A DNA stretch of 64,000 nucleotides, from NCBI RefSeq assembly GCF_036417845.1, contig NC_089978.1, forward strand, positions 139,246,288 to 139,310,287, read 5' to 3'. The notes below the pieces were generated by a model. It searched no databases. It was given only the letters and a program-made list of their open reading frames with translations, and was not told the origin of the DNA. Source of the stretch: Apteryx mantelli. Its lineage: Eukaryota; Chordata; Aves; Apterygiformes; Apterygidae. The position numbers were made by a program, and so were the translations under genes. Below are positions 1-11,456 of this stretch, one piece after another. Numbering within the stretch: the stretch's first letter is position 1; each line of letters starts with the position of its first letter.

Positions 1-1530
1 TGAGAAACATGTTTAAAGTGTAAAAAACCCCCCACTTGTTTTAAGGATTATGCTTACAAAAGAATTCAGAATAACAGATGAAGATGTAAAAATATCTAGA
101 AAAAAACAGTTTTGGAACAACAGAAACATGTTTAGGGGAAAGTCTGGAAAACTGCAAGTATCAAACACATCTCCATTTTCTATAGCTGTGAAAACACCCT
201 GTCTACAATGCTTTTTACAGTACATACATATTTGGCAAGATTAAGGTGTCACATCTCAAATTACAAGGCATGCTGATTGCCCACAGACCCAGACACAAGT
301 AGAGGGTAAAACCCCTCAACTCGTGTGCAAAGCATGGCTCCGGTAGCTTTACCTCCCATCAGAGGCAGCCAGTACCTCTGTGTCTAACATTTACTTGTAG
401 CCTATGTATTTGCCTTCTTTTTGCTGGACTAGCTGCAACTGCAAAGTTTGGGCTGCCTTCAGATATTTAACCCTTTCCCTACCACTGGGGGAGCATAGCA
501 CCAGCCACATGAAAATTTTCTATTACTGGCACTGTTTGTCTACTTCAGTAGATTAAAAGCTGAGTCATATTTTAGGCATTTCTCAGATCTGACTACAGTG
601 CTGATGGGGGAGGATAGGATTGAATTGTGATTCCCTCCTTTTTGCTGAAAAAGCTCTAAAAATGATAGAAGTTCTGCATTCAGTCAAACTATGAAGACGA
701 AAAGGCTCTAGAGTTATTCAAGGTTTAAAGTTTTTGGTGAATTAGCAGAGCAGCATGATTTAGAAGAATATTCGTAGGAGACAATGTTTGAAGATTACAC
801 TTTTTCTTCTGTGTCTCGGCGTTTAGATGGAATAGGCAACTCAGGCAGATTTACAAGGTAGGTACAATGTGTGGAGTTCTAAGTTCCCTATGATGGGGTC
901 ATCTTATGGTTGAAAAAGATCAGATAAAGGCCATCCATAACAAACAACACCAATCATGTTTCAATCCACAGTGGAAAATATTTCAATTAATCTGTGACAA
1001 CTAACTAGGCATATTTAAATGTCTTAAAGAAGATGATACAATACTTTGACATCACGGGAGAGCTAGTCATCATTTCACAGGGAGGGGAAAGAAGAAAAAT
1101 TCTTTGGTTAAACAACAAAAGCTTCACGAGCTGGTAAAGGAGGTACTCTTTGAGGAAACAAGCTTGTGCCTTTTAAGATTTGAAGTATTAAACGGTATCT
1201 TATATGACCTTTTTCTTGTGGTTATGACTTGCTCAATTATGCTTGAATCAAATAGAAAAGTAGGATGACTTAAGCATGTAAATTTAGAGGGAGACTTAGA
1301 GGCATGCAGCTAAATTTATCAGCCATCTCTGTGAGTGATCATTCTAAATAAAAAGTTTGGAAACCAGTCGCTGCTGGTTGCTGATGAACTTTCCATGTTT
1401 TTGGCACTTGCCATCCTTTTCTTAATGGACTGATCTGCAAATCAAAACAGGAGGAATATCTAACCACAAATCCATCTGAAGGTCTGTTCTTAATAGTGAC
1501 TGTTTCTCCCGGCACTTAATTTTGTGTTAT

Positions 1531-1588
1531 GGGGGGGGGGGGGGTGACTTGGTTAATGGAAATACTATCCCTCCCCCCCCAAAAAAAA
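1531..1588. repeat. G14 run followed by C8 and A8 runs
   Basis: Fourteen consecutive G lie at 1531-1544, eight consecutive C at 1573-1580, and eight A at 1581-1588. The G and C runs are complementary and 28 bp apart, so a hairpin is possible, and the G run alone could take part in a quadruplex. It sits about 0.85 kb upstream of the NTF3 exon 1 start codon. Homopolymer length is prone to sequencing and assembly error. Confidence 0.85.
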
Positions 1589-1728
1589 CCCAAATGACAA
1601 AAAAAGAGGATCCAGAGAGAGGGAGCAGAGATTTATAATGTTCTAGTCCTGTTTCTCTATTTCACCTGTTTTATATGTCCTATAATGACTTCTGAATATG
1701 GGTAAGGATATCAGCACATGCTGGCAAA

Positions 1729-1825
1729 GGGTGTGTGAGTGTATCTGTGTGAATGTGTATGTGGGAGACAGAGCATGGGGAAAAGAGAGAAAAGGAGAGA
1801 GAAAGAGAGAAGGAGAAGGAGGATG
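1729..1825 (+). repeat. GT-rich then GA-rich imperfect simple repeat
   Basis: Alternating GT-rich sequence (about 1729-1768) passes into GA-rich purine sequence (about 1780-1825). It explains the serine/leucine/phenylalanine-rich open frames on the other strand, which are not genes. It lies about 0.56 kb upstream of the exon 1 start codon. Confidence 0.8.
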
Positions 1826-2218
1826 TCTGGACCATCAGAGTGCAAATGCAGAGACATTCCTCCAATAAAATACTGTCCTGTGAAAATCACAGTCTGGAAG
1901 AGATGGTTATGATTTAACAAAAGAATTCTCACAAATGTTGCCTGGTGCTAACACTGTTCTTAATAATATGAAAAGATTTTGCCAGGAAGAAGGATAAAAT
2001 TATCAATAGCATTAAAAAAAGAAAATAGGCACATGATGGTTTTCTTTAGAGCACACGGGGAAAAAATGACCTTTATGACGGTTTTGTCATTTTCAGAAAA
2101 ATGCCTCATTCTCTGAAATCCCCAACCAGGCAAGGTTATTGTAAATGGTAGGTAGGAAAAGCAGAGTGTGGCAATAAAGGGGTTAAACTGCAGAGTACAG
2201 AGCCATCTGGCTGAGCTG

Positions 2219-2236
2219 GTTTGTTATAATCGAGCA
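2219..2236 (+). promoter_or_regulatory. Possible TATA-like element before NTF3 exon 1
   Basis: TTATAAT occurs at 2224-2230, about 160 bp upstream of the long-form ATG. If it acts as a TATA-like box, transcription would begin near 2255 and the leader would be about 130 nt. This is inference from one weak motif; TATA-like words are frequent by chance in AT-rich DNA. Confidence 0.2.
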
Positions 2237-2240
2237 GATT

Positions 2241-2264
2241 ATGTTCACGGGACTCAGAGTTTAA
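2241..2264 (+). other. Short upstream ORF (7 codons) in NTF3 leader region
   Basis: An ATG at 2241 opens seven codons and closes with TAA at 2262-2264. Its context has A at -3 but T at +4, so it is of middling strength. It matters only if the transcript starts upstream of it; if the TATA-like motif at 2224 sets the start near 2255, this ORF is not in the mRNA. Confidence 0.3.
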
Positions 2265-2323
2265 GGCTCCTCTCCCATAGAGCAGCTCTGCACAGCCCAA
2301 GCAGACCAACTTTAGGACTTTGA

Positions 2324-2406
2324 ATGAACATATTTACATCCACCTTTCTCTTCATGTCGACTTTCCTGGAAACATTCACACGGATGCCATGGTTACTCCT
2401 ACCACG
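2324..2406 (+). other. Splice-spanning upstream ORF, exon 1 part
   Basis: An ATG at 2324 opens a frame that runs to the end of exon 1 at 2406, with further in-frame ATGs at 2354 and 2384. It is one frame away from the NTF3 frame and overlaps the long-form start at 2389. After joining to exon 2 at 54414 it continues for 13 nt and ends at TGA 54424-54426, giving 31 codons plus stop. The ATG contexts are weak (T, T and C at -3). No similarity to a known peptide is recognised. In unspliced RNA it would stop at TAA 2408-2410. Confidence 0.55.
2389..2406 (+). CDS. NTF3: Neurotrophin-3, first coding exon (long form N-terminus)
   Basis: ATG at 2389 begins six codons (MVTPTT) that end exactly at a GT donor (ACG|GTAAGG, donor at 2407). 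Joined to the acceptor at 54413/54414 the frame reads on as ILQVNKV and then the exon 2 ATG. This matches the known long-isoform start of vertebrate NT-3, where exon 1A adds 13 residues ahead of the short-form methionine; total length here is 270 residues, equal to the human long form as I recall it. The ATG has the strongest start context nearby (G at -3, G at +4: GCCATGG). The exon's 5' end is not determined; the leader probably lies within about 2240-2388. The added residues precede the hydrophobic signal sequence. The assignment rests on frame, splice signals and family knowledge, not on transcript evidence. Confidence 0.9.
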
Positions 2407-2410
2407 GTAA

Positions 2411-3839
2411 GGGAAATTTGACGTTTTCTAATAGGGTCCTAAAAGGGCGGGGAGGGAAGGGGGGAAGAGGGGTTCTTTAAAGAAGTATAATAGGGATGGG
2501 GGGGTGTTGTAAGCAGTAGATCTGTCCCAAATGTTGCTGCCTTTCCCGCTGTGCCCCCTCCTTCCCCCACCCCTGCTGCCCCATAGCTTTCTTAAGTCCT
2601 ATGGTTCCTCTGTCCTCCTGCTCTACAGGCTGTTGTTCAGGTCCCTGGCAGGGAAACAGCAAAGGAGAAATATGAGGTGCGAAAGGAATCTGATTTAAGA
2701 GGCAAAAGCAAAGAGACTTTTGGTTATATTTTAAGAGGGAAACCAGTAACTTCAGATACAATAAAAGGGGTTGCAAATCTTGAGCAGGGATTGTGAGAAC
2801 CAACCTCAGCTTAAGCAGCATGCTCGCCCTAAGGGAAAGTTAGAGCCCGTGACAAGCAAAGTCCAAATTCCCAGTTACCAGACCTCATATGTCTCAGGTA
2901 ACTAACTGCACTGGTGCTTTTTTTTGTGCCAGACACTGGAAACCCTATTCATGACCTTTGAATCAATCCCCATTTTCCTCAAACACAAACACTAAAATCT
3001 CTGGAAGCAACTGGAGATCAAAGGATCTTCTGCACATCTGTGTCTAGGTGAAAAAGATACATTCACTTTGTGCTAGAAAGGCAGGAAAACTATTCTTACG
3101 CTGCAATTTCCAGTGTTCGCTAAGTGTCTTCTAGGAATGCAACCACAACTAATCAACACAGACACACAGAGGAAAATAGAAAGCTGTTTCTCATCGAAAC
3201 AGCTGAAATGAAGCTTAAAGCGTCAGTTACTGGCGAGTCCTTATGGAGACACCAAACTGCTATTAGCCAACAGGGGAAAAAGTCCTTGAATGGTTTAGAT
3301 AGCTTTCTGATCAGTTCTTAATCCTTCATTAAAATAAACGGGAAAGCTCTGTGTTGGTCCTATCTCTTGAACTATAAATATACAGTATCCGGAGAGATGG
3401 ATATTTTGGATTGAATAGGGCTGCTATGCATGCATTCTCTGATTCCTATGTTGCAAAACCAGTTATTTAGAGAAGAGTGTGTAGGGGGGAGGTGTATTTT
3501 TTTTTCCTTTTTAAATAGACAGGGATGTGTGCTATATGGTCCAGTTGGTTGTTATGAGCTACAATGCAACCTCTGAGAAAGTGCTGGGCTCTTTGCTGTT
3601 AGGCTTGTGTGATTTGTTGTATGAGGAGTGCAAATGGTATGTAAAGTTTGCCTTTACATTTTGCCTTCAGGAAAATACCCAGACAAATAGGAGAGACATT
3701 CTCAGGAACAGAAATACCTGACCTGTGTAAGCGTGTAAGTAGAGGAGTGGTGGAAGAAACACCTATAAATAAGACATCAGAAAAAGGAAGATCTAATAAT
3801 AAAAAAAAAGCTTTTCTTTTTGCTTTGTGGCAAGACAGA
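2411..3839. other. Intron start, no gene seen
   Basis: No exon, RNA gene or clear repeat recognised. A short purine-rich stretch follows the donor (about 2447-2475). The open frames at 2477-2821 (-) and 3124-3321 (+) show no family features and lack any coding context. Confidence 0.6.
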
Positions 3840-6520
3840 CAAAAGCAGCAGAGAATGAAAGTGAGTTCAGCATGGTTCCAACCGCGTGTAGTAAAAAGAC
3901 TGGTCGCAGATACATGTGTCAGTAACAGGAGCTGTGTGTGTGAGCATGGTGTGGGGGGGAAGCTAGGTATGATTGCAGATGGACGAACCAAAATATGGGG
4001 AGAAGAGGATGTACTGGTGGGGCCAGAATGGAAGTGCTTTGTGTGGGAGGGTGCAGTATTTTGAGGTATGGGATACACATAGATTTTGGCCAGGGAAGGA
4101 AGAATTAAATGATACATACAAAAATAGACATAAGGAATTTGGAGGGAAGGTGCTACATGCTGAAAATAAACTGCTTTGTATCAAATACTGTATATTTGGG
4201 TACTAAGGGTAGATGAGCAATGCAAAGGTGGTCAGCATAAAAGAAGCAATGCTGCAGGGCAACTGGAAAAAGAGGATCTTTGTGGGTGGAAAGTTTAGAA
4301 GCTCAGAAGGGGAAGTATCACATAGGAGGTATGGGGAGAAGGTGCAGACTGGAGGCTGGTGAGGATAGAGATAGGGACATACAAGGTTGCTAGGGTTAGG
4401 GTATGCAGTGGGAGTGGGGGGAGATGGGTGAAAGCACAGGGCACAAAGGATGTTTGGAGGAGGAAGAAAAATGTGAGCTATTATATATTTGGAGAAAGGT
4501 ATGGAAAATAATCAGATACACAATGCTTGTGTGGGGTCTAAAGGAGATTCTCTAACTGTTAAGGACTAGATAAGAGGAGGTATTTGCAAGGAAGGTGTTA
4601 GTGTATGGAAGGGAGGTGTTAGTGTATGGAAGGGAAGGTTTGTGTGGTGGTGGAACACATGCCAAGGAGAGGAATAGGGAGGAAAAAATGAGAAGGATGT
4701 GAACTGAATGTGTGGTGTTGGGGAAAGTGTATAGGGAGTCATAAAGGTATATAAGGAGGTAATAGCTGGGAAAATTTTCAGAAGAGGATGGAAGCCTGCT
4801 AGAGTCCTGTAGATATTTGGTACCTGGTTGTGAGGGAGAGGCAGAACTGAGGAAAAAGCTGTGTAAAGGTGCTGTAAGGAAATGCAAGATAATGAGCATT
4901 ATGTGGGCAGGGTGAACTGTGGCAGGTATCTAAAGAGGTGGCAGGTCTTGAGAAATATGAGAATGGGGAAAAACAAGGGATCTGAAGGGCATGCGGACAA
5001 AATTAAGGCTGGATTTTGTGTAAAGATGCCTGGGCAAAATGTGATTTACAGGAGGTACAGGGCAAGAGAGCACAGGGTGAAGGAAATTTGGAGTTGTGCA
5101 TGGCTTTGTAGGCAAACAGAGAAAATAGTCTAGAAGGGCAGGGGTGACTTGGCCACCAAAAAGAAAGGATGCTTCTTTCTGGGTAGTTGGTATAATATTG
5201 AGGAAGAACAGGCAATATGGTACAGGGGCAGCAGCTGAGGAAAACAATGGGAAGTAAGGAATAGTGTGAGGTGCAGATGTGGGTGTCACAACACACAGAC
5301 AAATAAAAAGAGGAGTTTCTTCTGTTAAGAGAATTGAGATGTAAGCCAAGGAGTTTGTGGTAGGTACTGACTAAGTACAGCAATAAGAGGGAATGGTACA
5401 AATGTGCTAGCTGAGTAATGACTGAAGATATAAAGTAGTGGGAGGAAAAGGAATGAGAGGGATAACTACCTGGAGGGCTTTTTAAGACACATGGTTATAC
5501 TAGAGTCAAAAGTAAAGTGTGCAGTGTGAGGGAAGGTGAGTGGAGTTAGGAGCTGTAGGTCATGAAGTGAAGCGAATGGGAGTGATAGTTACGTTATGAG
5601 GGGGGAGAAACTCAACATGGGTTGACACATTATGGTGTGTGAGCAAGGAAGGTATATGCCAATTGTGCTTGTAAGGCCCATGGAAGGAAAGGTGAAAGAA
5701 ATGAAAAGTCATGACTAATAAGGGAGCGTTGTGCACACAGCAGGCTCAAAGTAAATGAAGGAAATGCAGGCAAGGATTACAGACCTGGGTGTGGGGCTTG
5801 TGAGAATAAAAGTAGCTTATGGGGGAGGGAAGAGTGATGAAGAGTGAAAAAAGTGAATAAGGGTATAAGCCATCTGTGGTGATCTACCTCTTGGTTTAAG
5901 GGGGGCTGCCTACAACTGCAAGAGGCCATGTGCATACAAGGGTGCATGGAAGCAAGAGGGTAGGTTGTGAGTTAACCGCAAGGGAGAAGCATGTAGGAGG
6001 CACAGGTAAGTGCATACAGTCAGTGAAGACAGGTACGTGGATGTACGAGATGCTGTTGTCTATAGGTGGATTGGGTTAAGGACAGGTCTGTCTGGTGGGT
6101 GTTGTGCTTACATGACTGGCAGAGTTGCAGAGGGGCGCATGTGTTGAGAATGATACAGCCAGGCTGCAGGAAGAAGCTGAGATCAATGAGGTGTGCGTAA
6201 GAGTATGGTAGTTGTTGTAAGGTACATACATCCATGTGGAAGTTGAAAATACACATGCAGGAAACTGTACTGATATATATATTGGAGGCCAATTGAAGAA
6301 TATGCAACCACTGCATTTGTGGCACAACTCTCTGTGCTGAAAAAAGTTATGCAAGCACAAGAGAGGTGAATTTCGTGACTGTTAAGAAGCTATGTTTGTG
6401 TTGAGAAGGAGAGAAGGGAAAGATGACTAACTGGGAAAATGGTTTGGTGTGTGGGTAGAGAAAGGATGGAATGTGTGCTAGATGTGTTTGTCTTTTGTGT
6501 GACGTGTACAATAGTGTGTA
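3840..6520 (+). repeat. 2.7 kb G/purine-skewed, C-poor tract, possibly a decayed minisatellite
   Basis: The + strand is rich in G, A and T and very poor in C throughout. For example, 4561-4620 has 24 G and 2 C. GGGAAG-, GTGTG- and GGAGG-like words recur without a fixed period, apart from one exact tandem pair of 21 bp at 4594-4635. The long minus-strand open frames here (for example 3599-4117 and 4930-5349) come from this skew, because C-rich codons on the other strand rarely make stops; they show no protein family. A weaker stretch of the same character returns at about 7850-8060. I do not recognise a named repeat. Confidence 0.6.
4594..4635 (+). repeat. 21-bp exact tandem duplication
   Basis: Two identical adjacent 21-bp units occur (4594-4614 and 4615-4635), each beginning GGTGTTAGTG and ending GAAGGGA. 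It lies inside the G-skewed tract and supports recent local slippage or minisatellite-like growth there. Confidence 0.9.
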
Positions 6521-9500
6521 CTTTCAAGATTTTGCAGATTTTTTTCTGAAGAACTACAGAATAGTCCTAAGCAAACTCCATCACATCTAGCTAAAATATT
6601 GCCACCAGCTTCATTTGGAGGCACACCAATGCACCTTATTTTTACAGTTTACAGGGCTACTGGGTAGTTAACAGGGTTAACAGGGCTGAGCAACAGCTAG
6701 GTTAAAGAATGCATAGGAAGTAATGATGTCAGTCAAAGGAAACATGAAAGTACCAGCTTTCTCCATGGCTTGAAGGAGTACTGGAATAATATGTAGCTGG
6801 TTGAAGGCAGGAAAGAGGATACATCTTGGATGTGAGAGAGAAACACTAAGGATGTCCTTCCCTTCAAAACGCTCATATATTGACAACATCTGTTCTCAAA
6901 TTGTCCGGTTGGCCTAGAGCCTTGGTGTCTTTTTAAACACTGTCCTACGCTGGGTAGAGAAATGTTCATTTCCATCCACAGCTGATCAGAAGGTTGTGGC
7001 TAATCCTGTAAGACTTGCACTGGTTTGATACAGTCCAATCACACAGAACCTCTCGGCTTGAACGCTGCGAGCCTTTGGGCCCAGACCTTATGCAGCATCA
7101 GTTGCATAAAGTTAATGGGACCATTTTTGGTTTATTCCACAAGAGGATCGATTCTCACCAAAAAATGTAGTGGCCAGTAAAATACTTAGCTAATAGACAG
7201 GTCATGCTTGCCCAGCCATTGGCTATGTTAGGAACCTGTTGTCCTGCTTCATGCACTAATTTACCACTGCAGAGAATCACATTCAAGATATTGAGGCAGC
7301 TAATTTTTCCACGCAGTGCTTGAAGTTGCTTGCAACTAGCAGAAAGCCCCTTTTCCCCTGCTGTTGGCTTCCTTCCATGGCAGGTTGCAGCTACTGGGAC
7401 AGTGAAGATCTTGTCCATGAGGGGAAGACGCATGACTGCAGCAAGTGGGGCCAGCCTCTGGGATTAAGCAGCTGCTGTGGGCTCAGCCCACTACTCCCAG
7501 CTCAGCCCAGGTCAATGGCTTCACCTTCAACTGCTGTGCTGTTTCCTCTGTATTTAACTGCATAGAAAACAAAAAGCAAACAGTGGCATCAGCCTGCCAG
7601 CTGACTAGAAAAAGAGAAATGAATTGATGGGTACAATTAGTGCTGGATGGCAGCAGGAAGGGGGATCAAAGCATTAGTGTCTGAGCCATGTTCAAACATC
7701 AAGAATATGGAGTATTTGTGTCAGCACAAAGTTCTTTGTAGTCTGGACAGAGCTAGTGAAATCTGTCTGCAAAGGTTGGAGCATCTGGGTGTCTCTGGGG
7801 ACACATGCTGGTGCTGGGGTATGTGCATTCCTCCCTGTGGTAATTCAAGATGGATAGTGGAAACAAGAAGCATGTGGGTAGGGATGACAAAGGTAAATGG
7901 CAGCTGTTTCTGTGTGGGAGACGTGTACATCTGTTAGTGGGGGATGTGGGGATAAGCTGGTTTCTGAGAGGACAGATGGGAAGTGCATGTGAGGAGAGGA
8001 GTGGTAAGGATACAGAGGAGCTTCAAGGTTGTGAAGTGTTAGAGGGAATATACAGAGTGAGTCTCTAGGGGAAGAGGACTTCAAGATTGTACCTCCTTGG
8101 GAATTAAAAAAACATACCATCCATCCAGTTAGGAGTCTCCTTCACATGGTACAAGTAGTCTGGTGCATGAGCAAGCTAAGTGAGGTGTCCAGGAGCCCCC
8201 TGCCCTTTTAGGGAAGCAGGAATTTGAAAAGACGGGAACAAGAGTGTTCTCTTCTCTCTGTTATCCTTCTCTTTACCTCTCCCCTACCTTGCACAACTCC
8301 CCTACACACACACAAAAGAGGCATTTCGCAGTCTGACTTCTCGTGTGTTTTTGAAAGTGTGGAAACATGTGATGAAGATGTGTGTAAATGAGGACATTAA
8401 TGTGTTGGGGCAGGGTACGTGTCTCTACTTGTTGAAATTAAGTTGATTGGCAGTCATGTGGAGCTTAGGAAAGTAACCTGTTGGTTGCATTTCAATGCAC
8501 ACAGAGGCGATGGCAGTTAATTCCACATTTCCATCAGGCAGTGATGGACAACCAGAGCGCATGACTGTTTGTCTTTGTGCCTGTATTTTAGAGGGAGTCA
8601 CCACCTGCCTAGCCATGTAAATATACAGCTTGCGTAAAAGAAGTACCATTTATGTTATCTCTTACAAACCTGTACTGATGTGGATCTTGGGATGAAAAGG
8701 TTCTTAAAAGATTGCATCCTACTGAGTAAGATTTGGGACACTCCTCAAACATTTTCTGTGCTTCAGCTATGTGCATTGCCTGTAGAAGAACAGCAATAAA
8801 TTTCATTTATTGCTCAGATGGTCATTTGCACCCTCCAGCAATAAATTCCTCTATTTTGGGTTTGCCCCTACTATAGCTTTTACATGTTTTATCTTACATT
8901 AGCTGAGTTTGCATGTGAGAAAAAGTTGATTTAGTTAATTCAGAAATATTTATTTCTAGGCTATGCCCTACAATAACTCACCCAGATTTGCAGGAAGTCT
9001 AAATCAATATCTTCAGTTAACTGACATTTAACTAGAGAGTTACAGAAGGAAAGTACACTGTGTTCTGCATGAATTCTTAAAGGCTCATCTACACTTAGGA
9101 GTGTATTCAGGTTGTGAATGTGAAATTAAAACCCAACAGCTGCTTCTGAATAACTCTGTGGTTAGACAAGCTCTAAGATAGCATCCTCTCCTGTGGCTTC
9201 TGCCTCAGCCATGAGGTGAACAAGCACACCCACAAGATGAAAGCAACCTTTGTTCTGTTGAAATTTGGTGGATTTGGAAGGTTTTTGGTTTCTGCTCCAA
9301 GCCAAGATCAGATGTTATGGTTTTCAGCTATGAAATACAGACCTCAGAAATCCACCAGAGACATTTAGACAATTTTACTAGTATACTATCTTTGAGGTAT
9401 ACTTGTAGTACCACTAGATGCTGAGATCTGTGATAAGCTTGGTGTCAGAGATAGGGGGATAATGATAAAACTGATGCCTCAGGGGAATAAAATATGTAGT

Positions 9501-11441
9501 CATCTGAGTCAAAAAAAAAGTTCCTCTGATGTGAAAGCTACAGCAGAAATATCTAAGAAATGCTTTGAAAGAACGTGGAAACATTCATGCCTGTCTGTGT
9601 GTCTTCCATCATTCCCCAGACTTCCCTATGCATCCTAGCATGCAAATGGTATGCATAAAGCCAAACTTTAAAGTAGCAGCAAAAATAACATGGAATGACA
9701 CCATTTTAGCAAAAGACAAACTTTACCCTGCTCTGGATCAGATAACAAAAGCATAGTTATTAAGAGGTACATGTTGTTTCATGTGCTGGGGTCTTTCATG
9801 GATTTGTACATGCAAAAGTTAGAAAAGATCTTTTCAGTTCATTGTTTTGAGCTCCTGTAGTAAGTGCAAAACTATTTCTTTCACTCATTTCTCAAAAAGT
9901 TTGCACAGACATATTTTAAGTGACTAACTTTCAAAATGGATGATGCAGATGCTTCAGTAATTTAATAAATCTCCATGTAAGGATAGCTTTTCCCTGCTGT
10001 TTATTGATATTTGCATGTTCTCCCACTTAGATCCCCCTAGACCCTGAGCAACTCTTCTCCCTTATTCTTATTAACTAAATATGCAGGAACTGGACTACTC
10101 GAATACTTGACATGAGCTAGCTCTCTTCATTTAACAGCATTCTTTGCCTTACAGAGTGCATTTGATTTTTTTTTTCTTTAAGCCTTTCTTCTTTTTTTTA
10201 AATCATATCTGTTTCAGTTTTCTGATATCCCTCGATTTCATCCACATCGTTGTGGTACTGCAGTGCCCAAGACTAAAGGTGATCCAAAAGCAGGGGACCT
10301 CTTCCATTTCTTTGTCTGGTTACGTATTGCATTTGTACTTGCCATCTGTAATTATACTGTTTTGGTTTTTTTTTTTGCAATCTCTGTTTCTCTCTTCTGT
10401 TTCTCTCTTCCTTTACAGAAAAGAACCTCAATGTCATATTATATAATAAATCCACCACAATAAATTATTGTTTAAATCTAGCTAGCCTAGCTAATTTCCA
10501 ATATTACTCCTTTCCAGCTTCCTCCTTGCCATTTAATATTGGTGCTTTGAGCTGATTTTTCCTAGACTTATTATCTTGCTCTTTTCCAGTCTAAGTCTCT
10601 TATTTTCTGTCTATTTTTTTAACCACTCTCCATCCCTCTATATAGCAACAATTTTTTTCTATTCTTTCTAACCATTTGCAGCACATTCCTTCTCTAATTC
10701 CAGGCAGGCTTACTTCATAATACTTTTATATTGCTCACAGCTGAAAAGGGTGGTAGATCACCAGACACTACCCCAGCCTTGATAGTCGCTAGTACCCTGT
10801 TTTTCTAGCTTACATCCAGTTTTGAGTCCATTTTGCAGAGTAGATGGGAGACGTGCATGTGTGGGACTTGTGTGGGAGTGAGTGCATGCATATGTGTACC
10901 TGTGAACAGGAGAGGAGGAGTCAACATGTTAGCGTGCCATGAGAACATTGCATCCATCTCATTACTCCGTACTCCTCTTTCTGGCCTTCCTAGTGTTCTC
11001 CTTGCCCTCTCTTTAGGTCATATAACACTGCCACCATAATGTCTCATTGTTGCATTGGCCAACTCATTGCCCTTCTTGGAATTTTTCTCCAAATTTCTGC
11101 CTGCTTTCCCATCAGAGATTCAGGCATCTCATCATCACATTTGCTGTGACTGCACTGACTAACTTCACCTCAGCTCTGCCACTCAGGCAAACTGTAGCCA
11201 CTCACATGCCAGTTTCCTTCAGAAATGGTCCCACCTAGGCCTTCCTGAACATTACCAAGAGCCCCCACCATTCACCCCACCCGCTTGCCCTCCACCTTCA
11301 ACTCTCTTAAGCACCAATTTCTTTTGTAACACTGGGAAACAAGCTGACCTACACTTATGGAAGTGACTAGTAACTGCAAATACTTTATACATTAATTTTG
11401 CCTATTTTAAGAAGGAAAATTCATTTAATTCTCCCAATGGC

Positions 11442-11456
11442 TTTTTTTTTTTTTTT
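11442..11456. repeat. Poly-T run (15)
   Basis: Fifteen consecutive T lie in intronic DNA. No attached retrotransposon body is recognised. Confidence 0.8.

Larger units (their letters stand above)
1..2160. other. Upstream flank of NTF3, no gene seen
   Basis: I see no coding exon, RNA gene or recognisable full-length repeat here. The open frames are short, and those at about 1680-1932 on the minus strand are only the translation of a GT/GA-rich simple repeat. The segment holds a G14 run, a C8 run and a purine-rich tract, listed separately. It should contain distal promoter sequence for the exon 1 transcript, but I cannot point to specific elements. Confidence 0.7.

Noticed and set aside
2384..2410. 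ATG at 2384 as the NTF3 start
   Set aside because: It is in the uORF frame, ends after eight codons in unspliced RNA and does not join the NT-3 frame in exon 2; the ATG at 2389 does and has the better context.
3599..4117. 172-codon open frame on the minus strand
   Set aside because: It lies largely in the C-poor, G-skewed tract, which suppresses stops on the opposite strand; its composition is serine/proline/histidine-rich with no domain, and overlapping frames are open as well.
4930..5401. Two overlapping 130-140 codon open frames on the minus strand
   Set aside because: Same cause as above: two frames open at once is a mark of base skew, not of coding.
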